Positions 27,742 to 38,400 of a stretch of 64,000 nt of DNA are shown in pieces. How positions within the stretch are numbered: the stretch's first letter is position 1; every line of letters begins with the position of its first letter. The translations under genes and the position numbers were made by a program. The notes under the pieces are model-generated. The model did no database searches, was not told the origin of the DNA, and worked only from the letters and a program-made list of their open reading frames with translations. This stretch comes from Lachnospiraceae bacterium (GTDB taxonomy: Bacteria; Bacillota; Clostridia; Lachnospirales; Lachnospiraceae), in assembly GCA_029071325.1 (NCBI GenBank), contig JAIEAP010000041.1:62001-126000 (forward strand), read 5' to 3'.

Positions 27742-30700
27742 ACGTATTTGCGCAGTCCTTAATCGAATTGGAAGACTATCAAAATGCGCTGCGGAACATA
27801 AAACGCGGGAACGGAATTGTACAGATTGCGGGCTGCATGGACACGCAGAAAGCACATATGATATACGGGACGAACGATGGTTTTAGAAATAGAATCATCG
27901 TTACTTTTAGTGAGCAAAAGGCAAAGGAACTGCAGGAAAACTATCGGTTGTTTGATCGTGAGACGGTATATTATCCGGCGAAGGACATTCTCTTTTACCA
28001 GTCGGATATCCGCGGGAACCAGTTGACGAAGGAGCGTATCCTAGTGTGGAAAAAGCTGTTGTGCCGGGAGCCGGTCACGCTGGTCACTACCTTCGACGGA
28101 TTGATGAACCGTATGGCAGAGATGAAATATTTTGCAGATGCGGTACAGTCGTGGAAGATAGGAGATACGTTGAATCTGGAAGAAGCGCGTACACAGTTAG
28201 TGCGTATGGGTTATGTGAGCAACTATCAGGTGGAAACGCCGGGAGAGTTTGCTGTGCGGGGAGGAATTCTGGACATTTTTCCGCTGACAGAGGAAAATCC
28301 GTACCGCATCGAACTGTGGGGAGATGCCATTGATTCGCTACGGAGCTTTGAGGCGTCCAGCCAGAGATCTCTGGAGAACCTGGAGGAGGTCGTTATTTAT
28401 CCGGCGGCGGAGTTCGTGCTGACGGATGAGATCAGGGAGAAGGGCCTAAAGAAGCTGCGGAAGGAAGCTCAGAAGGTAGAGAAACAGTTTCGTGACGGTA
28501 TGCACAACGAGGAAGCGCATCGTGTGAAGACGATGGCGCAGGCGTTGGAGGAGGAACTACAGGAACTGGGCGGCGGCGCCAATATCGACAGCAGTCTGTC
28601 TTATTTTTACGAGAAGGGAATTGGAATCTTAGACTATTTTGATCCAGAGGATACCGTGATCATTCTGGATGAACCGGCGCGCCTGATGGAAAAAGCCCGG
28701 GTGACGGAACAGGAATTTGAAGAGAGCATGAAGCAGCGTCTGGAGAAGGGGTATATCCTGCCGGGGCAGACCGATGCGCTGATCACAGGGAAGGAAATCT
28801 CTGCGAAGCTGAACAGACGTCATTGTATGGCACTGACGGCGCTTGACATGAAGGTGAAGGAAATGGAGCCGGCGGCCCGTTATTATGTGCAGGTACAGGG
28901 TGTGAATTCTTATAACAACAGTTATGCCACACTAGTGAAAGATCTGCAGCAATATAAGAAGAACGGTTATCGCGTGGTGGTGCTGTCCGCATCCCGGACA
29001 AGGGCGGAGCATCTGGCGAAAGACTTTATGGAGGAGGGACTGAACAGTTACTATACAACGGATCTGGATCGTGAGTTAAAACCAGGGGAGGTCATGACAG
29101 CATACGGCAAGCTGAAGCGCGGGTATGTGTATCCCATGCTGAAATTTGTCGTTATTTCCGAGAGCGATATTTTCGGGCAGGAGAAGAAGCGGCGGAAGAA
29201 GCAGCGCAGATATGACGGCGAGAAAATACAGAGTTTTCGGGATCTGCATGTGGGAGATTATGTAGTGCATGAAAATCATGGACTGGGTATCTACCGCGGA
29301 ATCGAGAAAATAGAGGTCGATAAGAAGACGAAAGACTATATCAAAATCGAGTATGCCAAAGGCGGGAATCTGTATATCCTGGCAACGCAGCTGGAACTGA
29401 TCCAGAAATACGCAGGGGCGGACGGCAGAAAGCCGAAACTGAATTCTCTGGGCGGCGCTGAGTGGGAGAAGACCAAGACGAAGGTGAGGGGAGCCGTCAA
29501 AGAGATTGCCCACGAACTGGTGCAGTTGTATGCAGCGCGGCAGAACAAGGAAGGCTATGTGTATGGCCCTGATACGGTATGGCAGAAGGAATTTGAGGAG
29601 ATGTTTCCCTTTGAGGAGACGGAGGATCAGGAACTTGCCATTGAGGCTGCCAAGCGTGATATGGAGAGCAGCAAGATCATGGATCGGCTGATCTGCGGGG
29701 ATGTGGGATACGGTAAGACCGAGGTGGCAATCCGGGCGGCATTTAAAGCGGTGCAGGAAGGCAAGCAGGTGGTATATCTGGTTCCTACTACCATTCTGGC
29801 GCAGCAGCATTATAATACCTTTGCCCAGCGCATGAAGGATTTTCCGGTGCGCGTGGATCTGCTGTGCCGTTTTCGGAGCGGTAAGGAGCAGAAGAAGACC
29901 GTGGAGGATCTGGCCAAAGGAATGGTGGATATTGTGATCGGTACACACCGAGTTCTGTCGGAGGACGTGAAGTTTAAAGACCTGGGTCTGCTTATCATAG
30001 ATGAAGAACAGCGCTTTGGCGTAACTCACAAAGAGAAGATCAAACAGATGAAACAGGATGTGGATGTGCTGACGCTGACAGCGACCCCGATTCCCAGAAC
30101 ATTGCATATGAGCCTGATTGGTATCCGGGATATGAGTGTTCTGGAGGAACCGCCCATGGACCGCATGGCGATTCAGACTTATGTCATGGAGTACAACGAG
30201 GAAATGGTGCGGGAAGCTATCAATCGGGAGCTGGCACGGGAGGGGCAGGTGTACTATGTGTTCAACCGTGTCAATCAGATCGCGGATATGGCGTCAAAGA
30301 TCGCCGAGCTTGTGCCGGAGGCCTCGGTGGCATTTGCCCATGGTCAGATGAGGGAACGTGAGCTTGAGAATATTATGTATCAGTTCATCAACGGAGAGAT
30401 TGATGTTCTGGTCTCTACCACCATCATAGAGACGGGTCTGGACATTTCCAATGTCAATACTATGATCATTCATGATGCGGACAACATGGGGCTCTCCCAG
30501 CTCTATCAGCTGCGGGGGCGTGTGGGACGATCGAACCGGACGGCGTATGCGTTTCTCATGTACCGAAGGAATAAACTGCTGAAGGAAGTGGCGGAGAAGC
30601 GTCTGGCGGCAATCCGGGAATTTACAGATCTGGGCAGCGGCTTTAAAATAGCCATGCGGGATCTTGAGATACGGGGAGCCGGAAATCTCCTGGGAGCACA

Positions 30701-31277
30701 GCAGAGCGGACACATGGAAGCAGTGGGCTATGACCTGTACTGCAAGCTGCTCAATCAAGCGGTAAAACAGGAACAGGGGGAGCCGCAGGAAGAGAGCTTT
30801 GGCACTACGGTGGATGTGCAGACAGATGCGTTTATTCCGGTGGATTATATCCCCAATGAGGCGCAGAAGCTGGATATCTACAAGCGCATTGCCGCCATAG
30901 AGAGCGATACGGAAAGCGAGGAGATGCTGGATGAACTGACGGACCGGTTCGGAGATCCGCCCAGACCTGTCATGAATCTGTTGGCGATCGCACGCATCAA
31001 GAGCATGGCACATGGTGTCTACATGAAGGAAATCGTAGAGAAGGGCGATACCATTCGATTTGTCATGTATGAGAAAGCGCTGATAGATCCGGCGGGAATT
31101 CCTGCGATTGTGGAACAATACCGTGGTGTGGTTCGGTTTGTACCGGATCAGAAGGGGCCTTATTTCCTGATGGAACGGAATATGAACAGCCGCGGGCAGT
31201 CTTCAAGCAGCATGGCAGACATGGAAGAATTCATCGGCAGGATGCAGGACATCGTATTGACAGCGGAAAAGAAATGA
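27738..31277 (+). CDS. mfd: Transcription-repair coupling factor
   Basis: DNA translocase of 1179 residues that removes stalled RNA polymerase and recruits UvrA. It has an N-terminal UvrB-like part ([21 protein letters not shown]), an RNA-polymerase-binding domain ([20 protein letters not shown]), then a RecG-like helicase core. The core has [16 protein letters not shown] (Walker A), [27 protein letters not shown] and [16 protein letters not shown]. The C-terminal TRCF domain follows. Length is typical. It is translationally coupled to pth. Confidence 0.97.
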   Translation: MNVFAQSLIELEDYQNALRNIKRGNGIVQIAGCMDTQKAHMIYGTNDGFRNRIIVTFSEQKAKELQENYRLFDRETVYYPAKDILFYQSDIRGNQLTKERILVWKKLLCREPVTLVTTFDGLMNRMAEMKYFADAVQSWKIGDTLNLEEARTQLVRMGYVSNYQVETPGEFAVRGGILDIFPLTEENPYRIELWGDAIDSLRSFEASSQRSLENLEEVVIYPAAEFVLTDEIREKGLKKLRKEAQKVEKQFRDGMHNEEAHRVKTMAQALEEELQELGGGANIDSSLSYFYEKGIGILDYFDPEDTVIILDEPARLMEKARVTEQEFEESMKQRLEKGYILPGQTDALITGKEISAKLNRRHCMALTALDMKVKEMEPAARYYVQVQGVNSYNNSYATLVKDLQQYKKNGYRVVVLSASRTRAEHLAKDFMEEGLNSYYTTDLDRELKPGEVMTAYGKLKRGYVYPMLKFVVISESDIFGQEKKRRKKQRRYDGEKIQSFRDLHVGDYVVHENHGLGIYRGIEKIEVDKKTKDYIKIEYAKGGNLYILATQLELIQKYAGADGRKPKLNSLGGAEWEKTKTKVRGAVKEIAHELVQLYAARQNKEGYVYGPDTVWQKEFEEMFPFEETEDQELAIEAAKRDMESSKIMDRLICGDVGYGKTEVAIRAAFKAVQEGKQVVYLVPTTILAQQHYNTFAQRMKDFPVRVDLLCRFRSGKEQKKTVEDLAKGMVDIVIGTHRVLSEDVKFKDLGLLIIDEEQRFGVTHKEKIKQMKQDVDVLTLTATPIPRTLHMSLIGIRDMSVLEEPPMDRMAIQTYVMEYNEEMVREAINRELAREGQVYYVFNRVNQIADMASKIAELVPEASVAFAHGQMRERELENIMYQFINGEIDVLVSTTIIETGLDISNVNTMIIHDADNMGLSQLYQLRGRVGRSNRTAYAFLMYRRNKLLKEVAEKRLAAIREFTDLGSGFKIAMRDLEIRGAGNLLGAQQSGHMEAVGYDLYCKLLNQAVKQEQGEPQEESFGTTVDVQTDAFIPVDYIPNEAQKLDIYKRIAAIESDTESEEMLDELTDRFGDPPRPVMNLLAIARIKSMAHGVYMKEIVEKGDTIRFVMYEKALIDPAGIPAIVEQYRGVVRFVPDQKGPYFLMERNMNSRGQSSSSMADMEEFIGRMQDIVLTAEKK

Positions 31278-31285
31278 TAAAGCAC

Positions 31286-31314
31286 TTGCGGCTTGTCCAA
31301 AAAAGCACTATAAT
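31286..31314 (+). promoter_or_regulatory. Sigma-A promoter of PrsA-like lipoprotein
   Basis: TTGCGG (31286-31291), 17 bases and a perfect TATAAT (31309-31314) lie between mfd and the lipoprotein start at 31349, allowing separate expression. Confidence 0.6.
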
Positions 31315-31348
31315 AGAGCAAGCAAATGAAAATCTGGAGGAAATCAAA

Positions 31349-32422
31349 ATGAAGATAAAGAAGGTTCTCTCACTTGTATTGGCAGTGGGCATGACCGCAT
31401 CTGTGGCATTGACCGGATGCGGCAATCAGATAAATGAAAACGATGTGGCGGCAACTTTGGACGGAGAAGATATTCCCCTGGAGCTTGTTAATTTTATGGC
31501 ACAGTATACGGCAGTATCTTACGATTCCCTGTATCTGCCTATGGTGGGAGAAGAGATGTGGACCCAGGATCTGTATGGGACAGGCACCACCATGGCGGAT
31601 AATGTCAAGGACGGCATTATGAGCCAGATTCAGACGGGATACCTGCTGGCTGCCCATATGGAAGAATATGGTGTGACGATATCGGATGAGGAAATCTCGG
31701 CGATGGAGCAGGCTGCAGATAATTTTCTGGCAGATAATACCGAGGAAGCCATCAAAACCATGGGGGCGAAGAAGGAGCACATCGTCAAGATGCTGTGGCT
31801 GAACCTGGTGCAGCGGAAGATGCAGCAGGCGATTTATGATACGGCGGATACAGAGGTGTCTGATGAGGAAGCAGCACAGAGAGCCTTCAGCTATATCAAG
31901 ATTGCCACCAATGGGTATATGGATGCAGACAATAATCAGGTGACATATACGGAGGAAGAACTTGCAGGGCTGGCAGAGGATGCAGAGAAGGCGGCTGTAG
32001 AAGCAAAAGAGGACTTTGACAAAGCCGCAACGGACAACAATTATACGATCAGCACCTATTCCTATGGCAGCGATGAAATTGACGAGGAAGGCGCGGCTAC
32101 GCGAAGCATGAATATTGCGGTTATCCAGGCTGCCAACGAGCTTAGCGAAGGGGATGTTTCCAGTCTGATCGAAGTAGAGGGTGATGGCTATTATATCCTG
32201 CGGCTGGACAGCGAACTTGACAGGGAGGCAACTGACAATAAGAAGGATCAGATCGTATCCCAGAGGAAGAGTGATAAGTATAATGAGGTGCTGAAGTCTT
32301 ATCAGGATGCCTGCGAGTGGGAGATCAATGAGAAGGAATTGAAGAAAGTAAAGTTTGACGGGTTTTACACGATCAAGCAGGAGGTCGATACCGAAGCGGA
32401 GCAGGTATCCGGCACAGAGTAG
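31349..32422 (+). CDS. PrsA/SurA-like peptidyl-prolyl isomerase lipoprotein
   Basis: Extracytoplasmic foldase candidate of 357 residues. The start MKIKKVLSLVLAVGMTASVA with lipobox ALTGCG gives a lipid-anchored protein. A SurA/trigger-factor-like helical N-domain (about 30-180) is followed by a degenerate parvulin-like region (EEAAQRAFSYIKIATNGY, ANELSEGDVSSLIEVEGDGY) and an acidic C-terminus. Start 31349 has CTGGAGG eight bases upstream. PPIase activity itself cannot be judged. PrsA-type proteins help fold secreted enzymes, which fits the M23 peptidase encoded next. Confidence 0.83.
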   Translation: MKIKKVLSLVLAVGMTASVALTGCGNQINENDVAATLDGEDIPLELVNFMAQYTAVSYDSLYLPMVGEEMWTQDLYGTGTTMADNVKDGIMSQIQTGYLLAAHMEEYGVTISDEEISAMEQAADNFLADNTEEAIKTMGAKKEHIVKMLWLNLVQRKMQQAIYDTADTEVSDEEAAQRAFSYIKIATNGYMDADNNQVTYTEEELAGLAEDAEKAAVEAKEDFDKAATDNNYTISTYSYGSDEIDEEGAATRSMNIAVIQAANELSEGDVSSLIEVEGDGYYILRLDSELDREATDNKKDQIVSQRKSDKYNEVLKSYQDACEWEINEKELKKVKFDGFYTIKQEVDTEAEQVSGTE

Positions 32423-32443
32423 TAAAACGAATGACACTTGAAA

Positions 32444-32485
32444 GGGCTGTCTCATAATAGTAATTATGCGGCAGTCCTTTGTTTT
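32444..32485 (+). terminator. Terminator after PrsA-like gene
   Basis: GGGCTGTCTCATAAT and ATTATGCGGCAGTCC pair around an AGTA loop with two or three mismatches or wobbles, followed by TTTGTTTT. Confidence 0.75.
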
Positions 32486-32502
32486 ATAAAAGGATATAAA
32501 AG

Positions 32503-34029
32503 ATGCAAAAAGAAAAGATGCGTACGAAATTACAATTGTGTGCGGCAGGAATCCTGCTTCTGTGGGTATTGCTTGCAGCGTTAGGACAGCAGTATGGGCT
32601 GGGACAGAAATATCTGGTGGTAAAGGTGAACGGTTCGGTCATAGGCATGACCTCCGCGGATACAGATGTAGACAGTGTCATGCATGACAGCCGCCGTATT
32701 CTGGCAAAGCAGACGGAGGGGTATCTCATGCAGGAAATTGTATGGGAGACAGAGGAGAGCAGAAAGCTCTTTGTGCCGTTGATGGATGAGACCGAGCTGC
32801 GGGATGCAGTGCTTGACGCATTACAGGATGAGGACGCAGGAGCCCAGGTGTTTGCGTATACGGTGAATGCTGGCGGTACATTTATTTCCTTCCCTGATCT
32901 GGCGGAGGTAGAGGATTTTCTAAACCGCATTAAGGCGGAAGCAGACGCGGAGGACAGCTTTGGCGTGTGCTTTTATAAGAGAGACGATCACCGGGAGGGC
33001 AGCCTGCAGGCAAACCTGATGTTAAGGAAGCAGGTGAGCGAAGAGCCTGCAACGGCAGGTGATGCAGGGGTTATATTGGCTTTGGACAGAGCCCTTAAGG
33101 CGGCGGAAGAAAATCCGGGGGAGAACCGTTATCAGAGGGGCATTCTGGAAATGGAATTTACAGAAGACGTGGAGATATTTACGGATGTAGTGCCCCGGGC
33201 GAATATGATGTCGATAGAAGATGCGGTGGCAGAAGTAACAAAAACGAAGGAGACGAATAAGATATATGAGATAGAACCCGGTGACTGTCTGTCTGTCATT
33301 GCGGTAAAGCACGATACAACTGTGGATTCCATAGTGACGCTGAACGGTTTCGAGGATGAGAATGTGATCATTATGGCGGGACAGGAAATTATTCTTGCCG
33401 TTCCGGAGCCGGATATTGCGCTCCGCATCTGCGAGGGGGTGGTATATGAGGAGGATTATACGGAAAATCCCATCATTATCCCGAATGATGCCTGGTATAC
33501 GACCGATGAAGTAGTGCGGCAGGAAGGAACAGTGGGACGGCGGGAGGTCAATGCTGTCGTTGTGACAGAGAACGGTATTGAGACAGAACGCAGTATGATA
33601 CATCAGACCATCCTTGCTGAATCTGTACCGGCAGTGATTGAGCAGGGAACGAAAATACCGCCTACCTATATCAAGCCCATATCTGGAGGCAGATTTACGT
33701 CGGGCTTTGGAATGAGATGGGGCAGGATGCATAATGGAGTAGACTGGGCATGTCCGACGGGAACAACGGTATATGCCTCCAGCAGCGGTACGGTGGTCAG
33801 TGCAGGATGGGCATCCGGCTATGGCAATTGCGTGCTGATCAGCCATCCAGACGGAAGGATGACCCGCTATGCCCACAACAGTGCATTGTTGGTGACAGCG
33901 GGGCAGAGTGTGTCCCAGGGACAGTCCATTGCCCTCAGCGGAAGTACCGGACGCTCTACCGGTCCTCATGTACATTTTGAGATATATATCAACGGAAGCC
34001 GTGTAAACCCTCTGAAGTATTTGAATTAA
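32503..34029 (+). CDS. M23 peptidoglycan endopeptidase with LysM and G5 domains
   Basis: 508-residue exported cell-wall hydrolase. A signal anchor (residues about 10-28) leads into an uncharacterised N-domain. A LysM (IYEIEPGDCLSVIAVKHDTT, about 255-305), a G5-like domain (DEVVRQEGTVGRREVNAVVV) and a C-terminal M23 LytM domain follow. The LytM domain has HNGVDW and HVHFEIY zinc-ligand motifs. The architecture is that of clostridial SpoIIQ/LytM-like muropeptide hydrolases. Start ATG 32503 follows AAAGGA. It sits directly before murA. Confidence 0.92.
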   Translation: MQKEKMRTKLQLCAAGILLLWVLLAALGQQYGLGQKYLVVKVNGSVIGMTSADTDVDSVMHDSRRILAKQTEGYLMQEIVWETEESRKLFVPLMDETELRDAVLDALQDEDAGAQVFAYTVNAGGTFISFPDLAEVEDFLNRIKAEADAEDSFGVCFYKRDDHREGSLQANLMLRKQVSEEPATAGDAGVILALDRALKAAEENPGENRYQRGILEMEFTEDVEIFTDVVPRANMMSIEDAVAEVTKTKETNKIYEIEPGDCLSVIAVKHDTTVDSIVTLNGFEDENVIIMAGQEIILAVPEPDIALRICEGVVYEEDYTENPIIIPNDAWYTTDEVVRQEGTVGRREVNAVVVTENGIETERSMIHQTILAESVPAVIEQGTKIPPTYIKPISGGRFTSGFGMRWGRMHNGVDWACPTGTTVYASSSGTVVSAGWASGYGNCVLISHPDGRMTRYAHNSALLVTAGQSVSQGQSIALSGSTGRSTGPHVHFEIYINGSRVNPLKYLN

Positions 34030-34100
34030 ATCTGATTTACAAGACCGAAAATATATAATATAATAAAGGAAATATGTGTATACTAGGTTTGAGAGATTAC

Positions 34101-34130
34101 TTGACAAAGTTGATATAGGGTTATTATAAT
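34101..34130 (+). promoter_or_regulatory. Consensus sigma-A promoter of murA
   Basis: TTGACA (34101-34106) and TATAAT (34125-34130) are both perfect, separated by 18 bases, ending 44 bases before the murA start. Confidence 0.8.
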
Positions 34131-34174
34131 ATGTGATATTTGTATCGGACAGGAATTTAACATCGAGGTGCGAA

Positions 34175-35467
34175 ATGGAACAGTATGTGATTAAGGGTGG
34201 AAATCCTCTGGTTGGTGAAGTGGAAATCGGGGGCGCAAAGAATGCAGCGCTTGGTATCCTGGCAGCAGCCATTATGACGGATGAAACCGTAACGATCGAT
34301 AATCTGCCGAATGTTCGTGATATCAACGTGCTGCTAAGCGCTATTGAGGGAATCGGAGCCAAGGTTGAACGCGTCAATGAGCATAGGGTAAGGATTAACG
34401 GGTCACTGATCGGTGATTTACGGGTAGATTATGAATATATTAAGAAAATAAGAGCTTCCTATTATCTGTTGGGAGCGTTGTTAGGCAAATACCGGAAGGC
34501 AGAGGTGGCATTTCCGGGCGGATGCGCCATTGGAACCAGACCCATTGACCTTCACCTGAAAGGATTTCGGGCGCTGGGGGCAGATGTGGACATCCGGCAT
34601 GGACTGATTTCTGCAACAGCGGAGCATCTTGTGGGCAATCATATCTATCTGGATAAGGTGTCAGTAGGTGCAACCATCAATATCATGATGGCGGCAGCAA
34701 TGGCGGACGGAAAGACTACGATAGAAAATGCGGCAAAAGAACCGCATGTGGTAGATGTGGCAAACTTTTTGAACAGTATGGGTGCCAATATCCGGGGAGC
34801 CGGAACGGATGTTATACGTATTGTCGGAGTGGAGAAGCTGCACAAGACAGAATATTCTATTATCCCGGATCAGATTGAGGCAGGAACCTTTATGTTTGCC
34901 GCTGCGGCAACTAAGGGTGATGTGACGGTAAAGAACGTGATCCCCAAGCACCTGGAGGCAACAAGCGCAAAGCTTTTGGAAATAGGCTGTGAGGTGGAGG
35001 AATTTGACGATGCAGTCCGTGTTGTGGCAAGCAAGCCGCTGCGTCATACACAGGTGACTACGCTGCCTTATCCTGGATTCCCGACGGATATGCAGCCGCA
35101 GATGGCAGTAGTGTTGGGACTGGCGGACGGCACCAGCACAGTGACAGAGAGTATTTTTGAGAACCGTTTTAAATATGTGGATGAGTTGAACCGTATGGGG
35201 GCTCAGATTAAGGTGGAGAGCAATATTGCCATCATTACCGGAGTACATCGTTACACAGGTGCTACCGTTAGCGCACCTGACCTTCGGGCGGGGGCTGCGT
35301 TGGTGATCGCCGGATTGGCAGCAGATGGTATTACCGTGGTGGATGATATTTATTACATCCAGCGGGGTTATGAGGCATTTGAGGAGAAGCTTGCTGAGTT
35401 AGGAGCACAGATTGAGCTTGTAAGTTCAGAGAAAGAGATCCAGAAGTTTAAGCTGAAAATTTCTTGA
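34175..35467 (+). CDS. murA: UDP-N-acetylglucosamine 1-carboxyvinyltransferase
   Basis: First committed step of peptidoglycan synthesis, target of fosfomycin. 430 residues starting MEQYVIKGGNPLVGEVEIGG. The catalytic Cys117 lies in GGCAIGTRPIDLH, so fosfomycin sensitivity is expected at this site. Further motifs are NIMMAAAMADGKTTIENAAKEP (in parts) and YPGFPTDMQPQMAV. GAGGTG precedes the ATG at 34175. The upstream open frame from 34133 starts after the promoter without a ribosome site. Confidence 0.97.
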   Translation: MEQYVIKGGNPLVGEVEIGGAKNAALGILAAAIMTDETVTIDNLPNVRDINVLLSAIEGIGAKVERVNEHRVRINGSLIGDLRVDYEYIKKIRASYYLLGALLGKYRKAEVAFPGGCAIGTRPIDLHLKGFRALGADVDIRHGLISATAEHLVGNHIYLDKVSVGATINIMMAAAMADGKTTIENAAKEPHVVDVANFLNSMGANIRGAGTDVIRIVGVEKLHKTEYSIIPDQIEAGTFMFAAAATKGDVTVKNVIPKHLEATSAKLLEIGCEVEEFDDAVRVVASKPLRHTQVTTLPYPGFPTDMQPQMAVVLGLADGTSTVTESIFENRFKYVDELNRMGAQIKVESNIAIITGVHRYTGATVSAPDLRAGAALVIAGLAADGITVVDDIYYIQRGYEAFEEKLAELGAQIELVSSEKEIQKFKLKIS

Positions 35468-35486
35468 GTGAAAAAGCCGGAGAAGA

Positions 35487-35536
35487 AAAGCCGTGTGATG
35501 GTTTCTATACATAGATAGAAGCTATTACGCGGCTTT
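35487..35536. terminator. Terminator between murA and HD-GYP gene
   Basis: AAAGCCGTGTGATGG with TTCTAT pairs with ATAGAA and CTATTACGCGGCTTT in a long imperfect hairpin between two convergent genes. T-rich sequence (CGTTTGTC) follows on plus. Confidence 0.7.
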
Positions 35537-35542
35537 CGTTTG

Positions 35543-36676
35543 TCAGATCAGAGACTGAATATACAGTGGACTTTTATCCAGATCGATACATGCACCATCA
35601 TCTAACTGCACCAAGGGCTTGGAAAGATGACGATGATTCAGCAGAACAATCTTCGCTCCTGTTCCGTCGCTTAAGAGTACCCGGTTGTTCTGGTAGGTAG
35701 TGGCAATGTGCTCTAAGAAAGTCAGAATATATTTCGGTTTGTATTTCTGCAGACCGTCTTTTTCGAATTCCGCAATGACCTGGAAGGGACACAATGGAGC
35801 CCGGTATGAACGGGCAGCGGTCATAGCGTCATACACGTCTGCAATAGCAATGATGAGGGCAAAGTCATCAATTTCCTCTGTGGTAAGACCCGTGGGGTAA
35901 CCGGAACCGTCGCAGCGCTCGTGATGCATCAGGGCGGCCCGTTTGATTCTGGAATCTAAAGGCTGGTTTTTCAGAATGTCGTAGCCATACTTGGGATGCT
36001 TACGAACCATTTGAAATTCTTCGTCCGTCAGTTTGCTGTTCTTGTTGAGAACATCTTCGGGAATCTTGGTCTTGCCAATATCATGTAAAAGTCCAGCCAG
36101 TGTCAGAACATCCAGATCTTCCTTATGAAAGTGGAGCCACTTTCCAATCATACGGGAAATCAGCGCAACATTCATGCAATGTGCGTATGTACTGTCATCG
36201 ACCTGCCGCATATTGTGCAGCATATCAAATATCTCAATGGTGGTCTTCTTGCCGCTGAGCAGGGATGCAACCTTAGTCAGCAGTTCCTGCTGGTTCATAG
36301 TGCCGCCGGATGCAATAAACTCGTCAAAACATTCCTTCAGATCATTGGTACGCAGAGTAAAGTCTGTCTGAAACTGCTGGAACTGCGAAGAACGTTTTAT
36401 TTTCTGGGAGTAAGACGCATTTGCAACGGAGCCTTGTTCTGTAATGGGGTTCTTCGCCGGGAAATAAGCCTGTTCAGAATCATAAACATCTGTATCTGCA
36501 GGCTCGGTTTGAGCCTCTTCTATCTGCACGCTGGGAATGCCGTAGAATTCGATGCGGGAGATCAAGGCGCGGTTCAAGAGTACGCCTGAGTTGACGATTA
36601 ACTGTCCGCGTTTGGTGCGGACAGAGGCCGCGGTGACCATGCCTGGCTGTAATTCAGATGTTGGATATTCTTTCAT
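35543..36676 (-). CDS. HD-GYP domain phosphodiesterase (cyclic-di-GMP type)
   Basis: 377-residue cytoplasmic protein. About 130 N-terminal residues contain a small beta domain (VTAASVRTKRGQLIVNSGVLL) often found with HD-GYP. The HD-GYP domain has HCMNVALISRMIG, LLHDIGKTKIPEDVLNK, HHERCDGSGYPTGL and IADVYDAMTAARSYR. All metal ligands appear intact, so c-di-GMP hydrolysis to GMP is likely. No membrane segment or receiver domain. It is transcribed alone, divergent from metK. Confidence 0.92.
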   Translation of the reverse strand: MKEYPTSELQPGMVTAASVRTKRGQLIVNSGVLLNRALISRIEFYGIPSVQIEEAQTEPADTDVYDSEQAYFPAKNPITEQGSVANASYSQKIKRSSQFQQFQTDFTLRTNDLKECFDEFIASGGTMNQQELLTKVASLLSGKKTTIEIFDMLHNMRQVDDSTYAHCMNVALISRMIGKWLHFHKEDLDVLTLAGLLHDIGKTKIPEDVLNKNSKLTDEEFQMVRKHPKYGYDILKNQPLDSRIKRAALMHHERCDGSGYPTGLTTEEIDDFALIIAIADVYDAMTAARSYRAPLCPFQVIAEFEKDGLQKYKPKYILTFLEHIATTYQNNRVLLSDGTGAKIVLLNHRHLSKPLVQLDDGACIDLDKSPLYIQSLI

Positions 36677-36840
36677 ATTTGTAATTGCCCCGTTTCTTCA
36701 TTATATCTTGATATTCCTAAAACATTTTGTATAAAAATACACAAACCCATAAATTCAGTATATTCTTTTTGTGAAAAATGTCAATAAGAGATTCTGCCGT
36801 GGAAATTATGCAGTATGCAGAAATTTGGGGAAAGTGGTTA

Positions 36841-36869
36841 TTGACATTTATATGATAAAGGTGTATGCT
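36841..36869 (+). promoter_or_regulatory. Promoter of the SAM riboswitch-metK transcript
   Basis: TTGACA (36841-36846), 17 bases and TATGCT (36864-36869). The start of transcription should fall near 36876, about 29 bases before the aptamer P1 stem. Confidence 0.7.
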
Positions 36870-36902
36870 CTTTCAAGAGATTAGAAAATTCAATATTGTT
36901 AT

Positions 36903-37056
36903 TTCTCTTATTCAGAGTGATGGAGATACATAGGATCGAAGAAGTCACGGCAACCCCCCGGAGGAAGGTGCTAACCTGAGCGAGCAATCGAACAATAAGA
37001 GGATTTGATGATCTTAATCATATCAGGTCCGCTTATCGTTGATAAGCGGTTTTTTA
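36903..37056 (+). ncRNA. SAM-I (S-box) riboswitch with terminator
   Basis: The P1 stem CTCTTATT (36905-36912) pairs with AATAAGAG (36994-37001). Between them lie the S-box core elements CAGAGTGATGGAG, AAGTCACGGCAACC, GGAAGGTGCTAACCTG and GAGCAATCGAAC. The expression platform is an intrinsic terminator, CCGCTTATC (37029-37037), loop GTT, GATAAGCGG, then six T. The P1 3' strand CAATAAGAGGA (36993-37003) can instead pair with TCCGCTTATCG (37028-37038) as antiterminator. SAM binding would stabilise P1 and stop metK transcription. Confidence 0.92.
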
Positions 37057-37085
37057 TTCCAAACAAATAAGAAAGGAAAGGAACA

Positions 37086-38273
37086 ATGGAGAAATTACTA
37101 TTTACTTCGGAATCAGTAACAGAAGGACATCCCGACAAAGTATGCGACGCCATTTCGGATGCAATCCTGGACGCCTGCATGGCGCAGGATCCCATGAGCC
37201 GTGTGGCATGTGAGACAGCGTGCTGTACAGGCTTTGCGCTGGTGACAGGTGAGATCACTACTAAGGCGCAGTTAGATATTCCCAGCATTGTGAGGGAGAC
37301 CATAAACGAGATCGGTTACGATCATGCAGAGACAGGCTTTGACGGTCATACCTGCGCCGTTATGGTAGCATTGGATCAGCAGTCTCCGGATATTGCCATG
37401 GGAGTGGACAAGGCCCTGGAGGCACGGGAAAATAAGATGAGCGATGAGCAGATTGAGGCAATCGGTGCGGGAGATCAGGGTATGATGTTTGGTTATGCCA
37501 GCAACGAGACCCCGGAATATATGCCGTATCCTATCTCACTGGCACACAAGCTGGCCCTGCAGTTGACCAAAGTGAGAAAGGACGGAACCCTGAAGTATTT
37601 AAGACCGGACGGCAAATCTCAGGTGTCTGTGGAGTATGATGAGAACGGTTGCCCCAAACGTCTGGAGGCAGTCGTTCTGTCCACCCAGCATGACGAGGAT
37701 GTGACCCAGGAACAGATTCATGCGGATATTAAGAAGTATGTGTTTGACGAGGTGATCCCGGCAGACATGATTGATGAGAATACCAAGTTTTTCATTAATC
37801 CTACGGGACGTTTTGTGATCGGCGGACCTCACGGTGATGCAGGTCTTACCGGACGCAAGATTATTGTAGATACATACGGCGGATATGCTCGTCACGGCGG
37901 CGGTGCATTTTCCGGAAAAGACTGTACCAAGGTGGATCGTTCCGCAGCGTATGCAGCGCGTTATGTGGCAAAGAATCTGGTGGCGGCAGGTCTTGCCGAC
38001 AAGTGTGAGATCCAGTTGTCCTATGCCATCGGCGTAGCTCAGCCTACTTCTATTATGATAGATACCTTTGGAACCGGCAAGAAGTCGGACGAGGAACTGG
38101 TAGAGATCGTGCGGAAGAACTTTGATCTGCGTCCTGCGGGCATTATCAAGATGCTGGATCTTCGCAGACCGATTTACCGCCCCACAGCAGCATACGGACA
38201 TTTCGGACGTACCGATGTAGAACTCCCATGGGAGGCATTGGATAAGGTAGAAGAACTGAAAAAGTATCTGTAA
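37086..38273 (+). CDS. metK: S-adenosylmethionine synthetase
   Basis: Makes SAM from methionine and ATP. The 395-residue enzyme has [50 protein letters not shown] and [19 protein letters not shown] motifs. GGAAAGG precedes the ATG. Expression is feedback-controlled by the SAM-I riboswitch in its leader. Confidence 0.98.
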   Translation: MEKLLFTSESVTEGHPDKVCDAISDAILDACMAQDPMSRVACETACCTGFALVTGEITTKAQLDIPSIVRETINEIGYDHAETGFDGHTCAVMVALDQQSPDIAMGVDKALEARENKMSDEQIEAIGAGDQGMMFGYASNETPEYMPYPISLAHKLALQLTKVRKDGTLKYLRPDGKSQVSVEYDENGCPKRLEAVVLSTQHDEDVTQEQIHADIKKYVFDEVIPADMIDENTKFFINPTGRFVIGGPHGDAGLTGRKIIVDTYGGYARHGGGAFSGKDCTKVDRSAAYAARYVAKNLVAAGLADKCEIQLSYAIGVAQPTSIMIDTFGTGKKSDEELVEIVRKNFDLRPAGIIKMLDLRRPIYRPTAAYGHFGRTDVELPWEALDKVEELKKYL

Positions 38274-38291
38274 GATCAGATGAATGTATGG

Positions 38292-38328
38292 AAAACGGCA
38301 TTGGCGAATCAGAAGCTGATGCCGTTTT
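38292..38328 (+). terminator. Terminator-like hairpin after metK
   Basis: AAAACGGCAT (38292-38301) pairs perfectly with ATGCCGTTTT (38319-38328) across a 17-base loop. It separates metK from the retron promoter. Confidence 0.7.
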
Positions 38329-38364
38329 GATATCTTAAATAAGTATAAAATGGGTGGAGGAAGG

Positions 38365-38393
38365 ATGACAGAATGCAGGAGGCGTGTTATAAT
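38365..38393 (+). promoter_or_regulatory. Promoter of the retron
   Basis: ATGACA (38365-38370, 5 of 6 to the -35 consensus), a 17-base spacer and a perfect TATAAT (38388-38393). The predicted start at about 38400 falls two or three bases before the a1 repeat, as expected if the retron RNA begins with msr. Confidence 0.7.
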
Positions 38394-38400
38394 TTGACGC

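Noticed and set aside
29076-30107. 343-codon minus-strand open frame inside mfd
   Set aside because: It is antisense to conserved mfd motifs, has no ribosome site and no protein-like motifs; a codon-bias shadow.
31370-32455. 361-codon minus-strand open frame opposite the PrsA-like gene
   Set aside because: Shadow of a gene with a clear lipobox and ribosome site.
33022-34377. 451-codon minus-strand open frame across the M23 peptidase gene and murA start
   Set aside because: It overlaps two well-supported plus-strand genes and crosses the murA promoter; the product is low-complexity without a domain.
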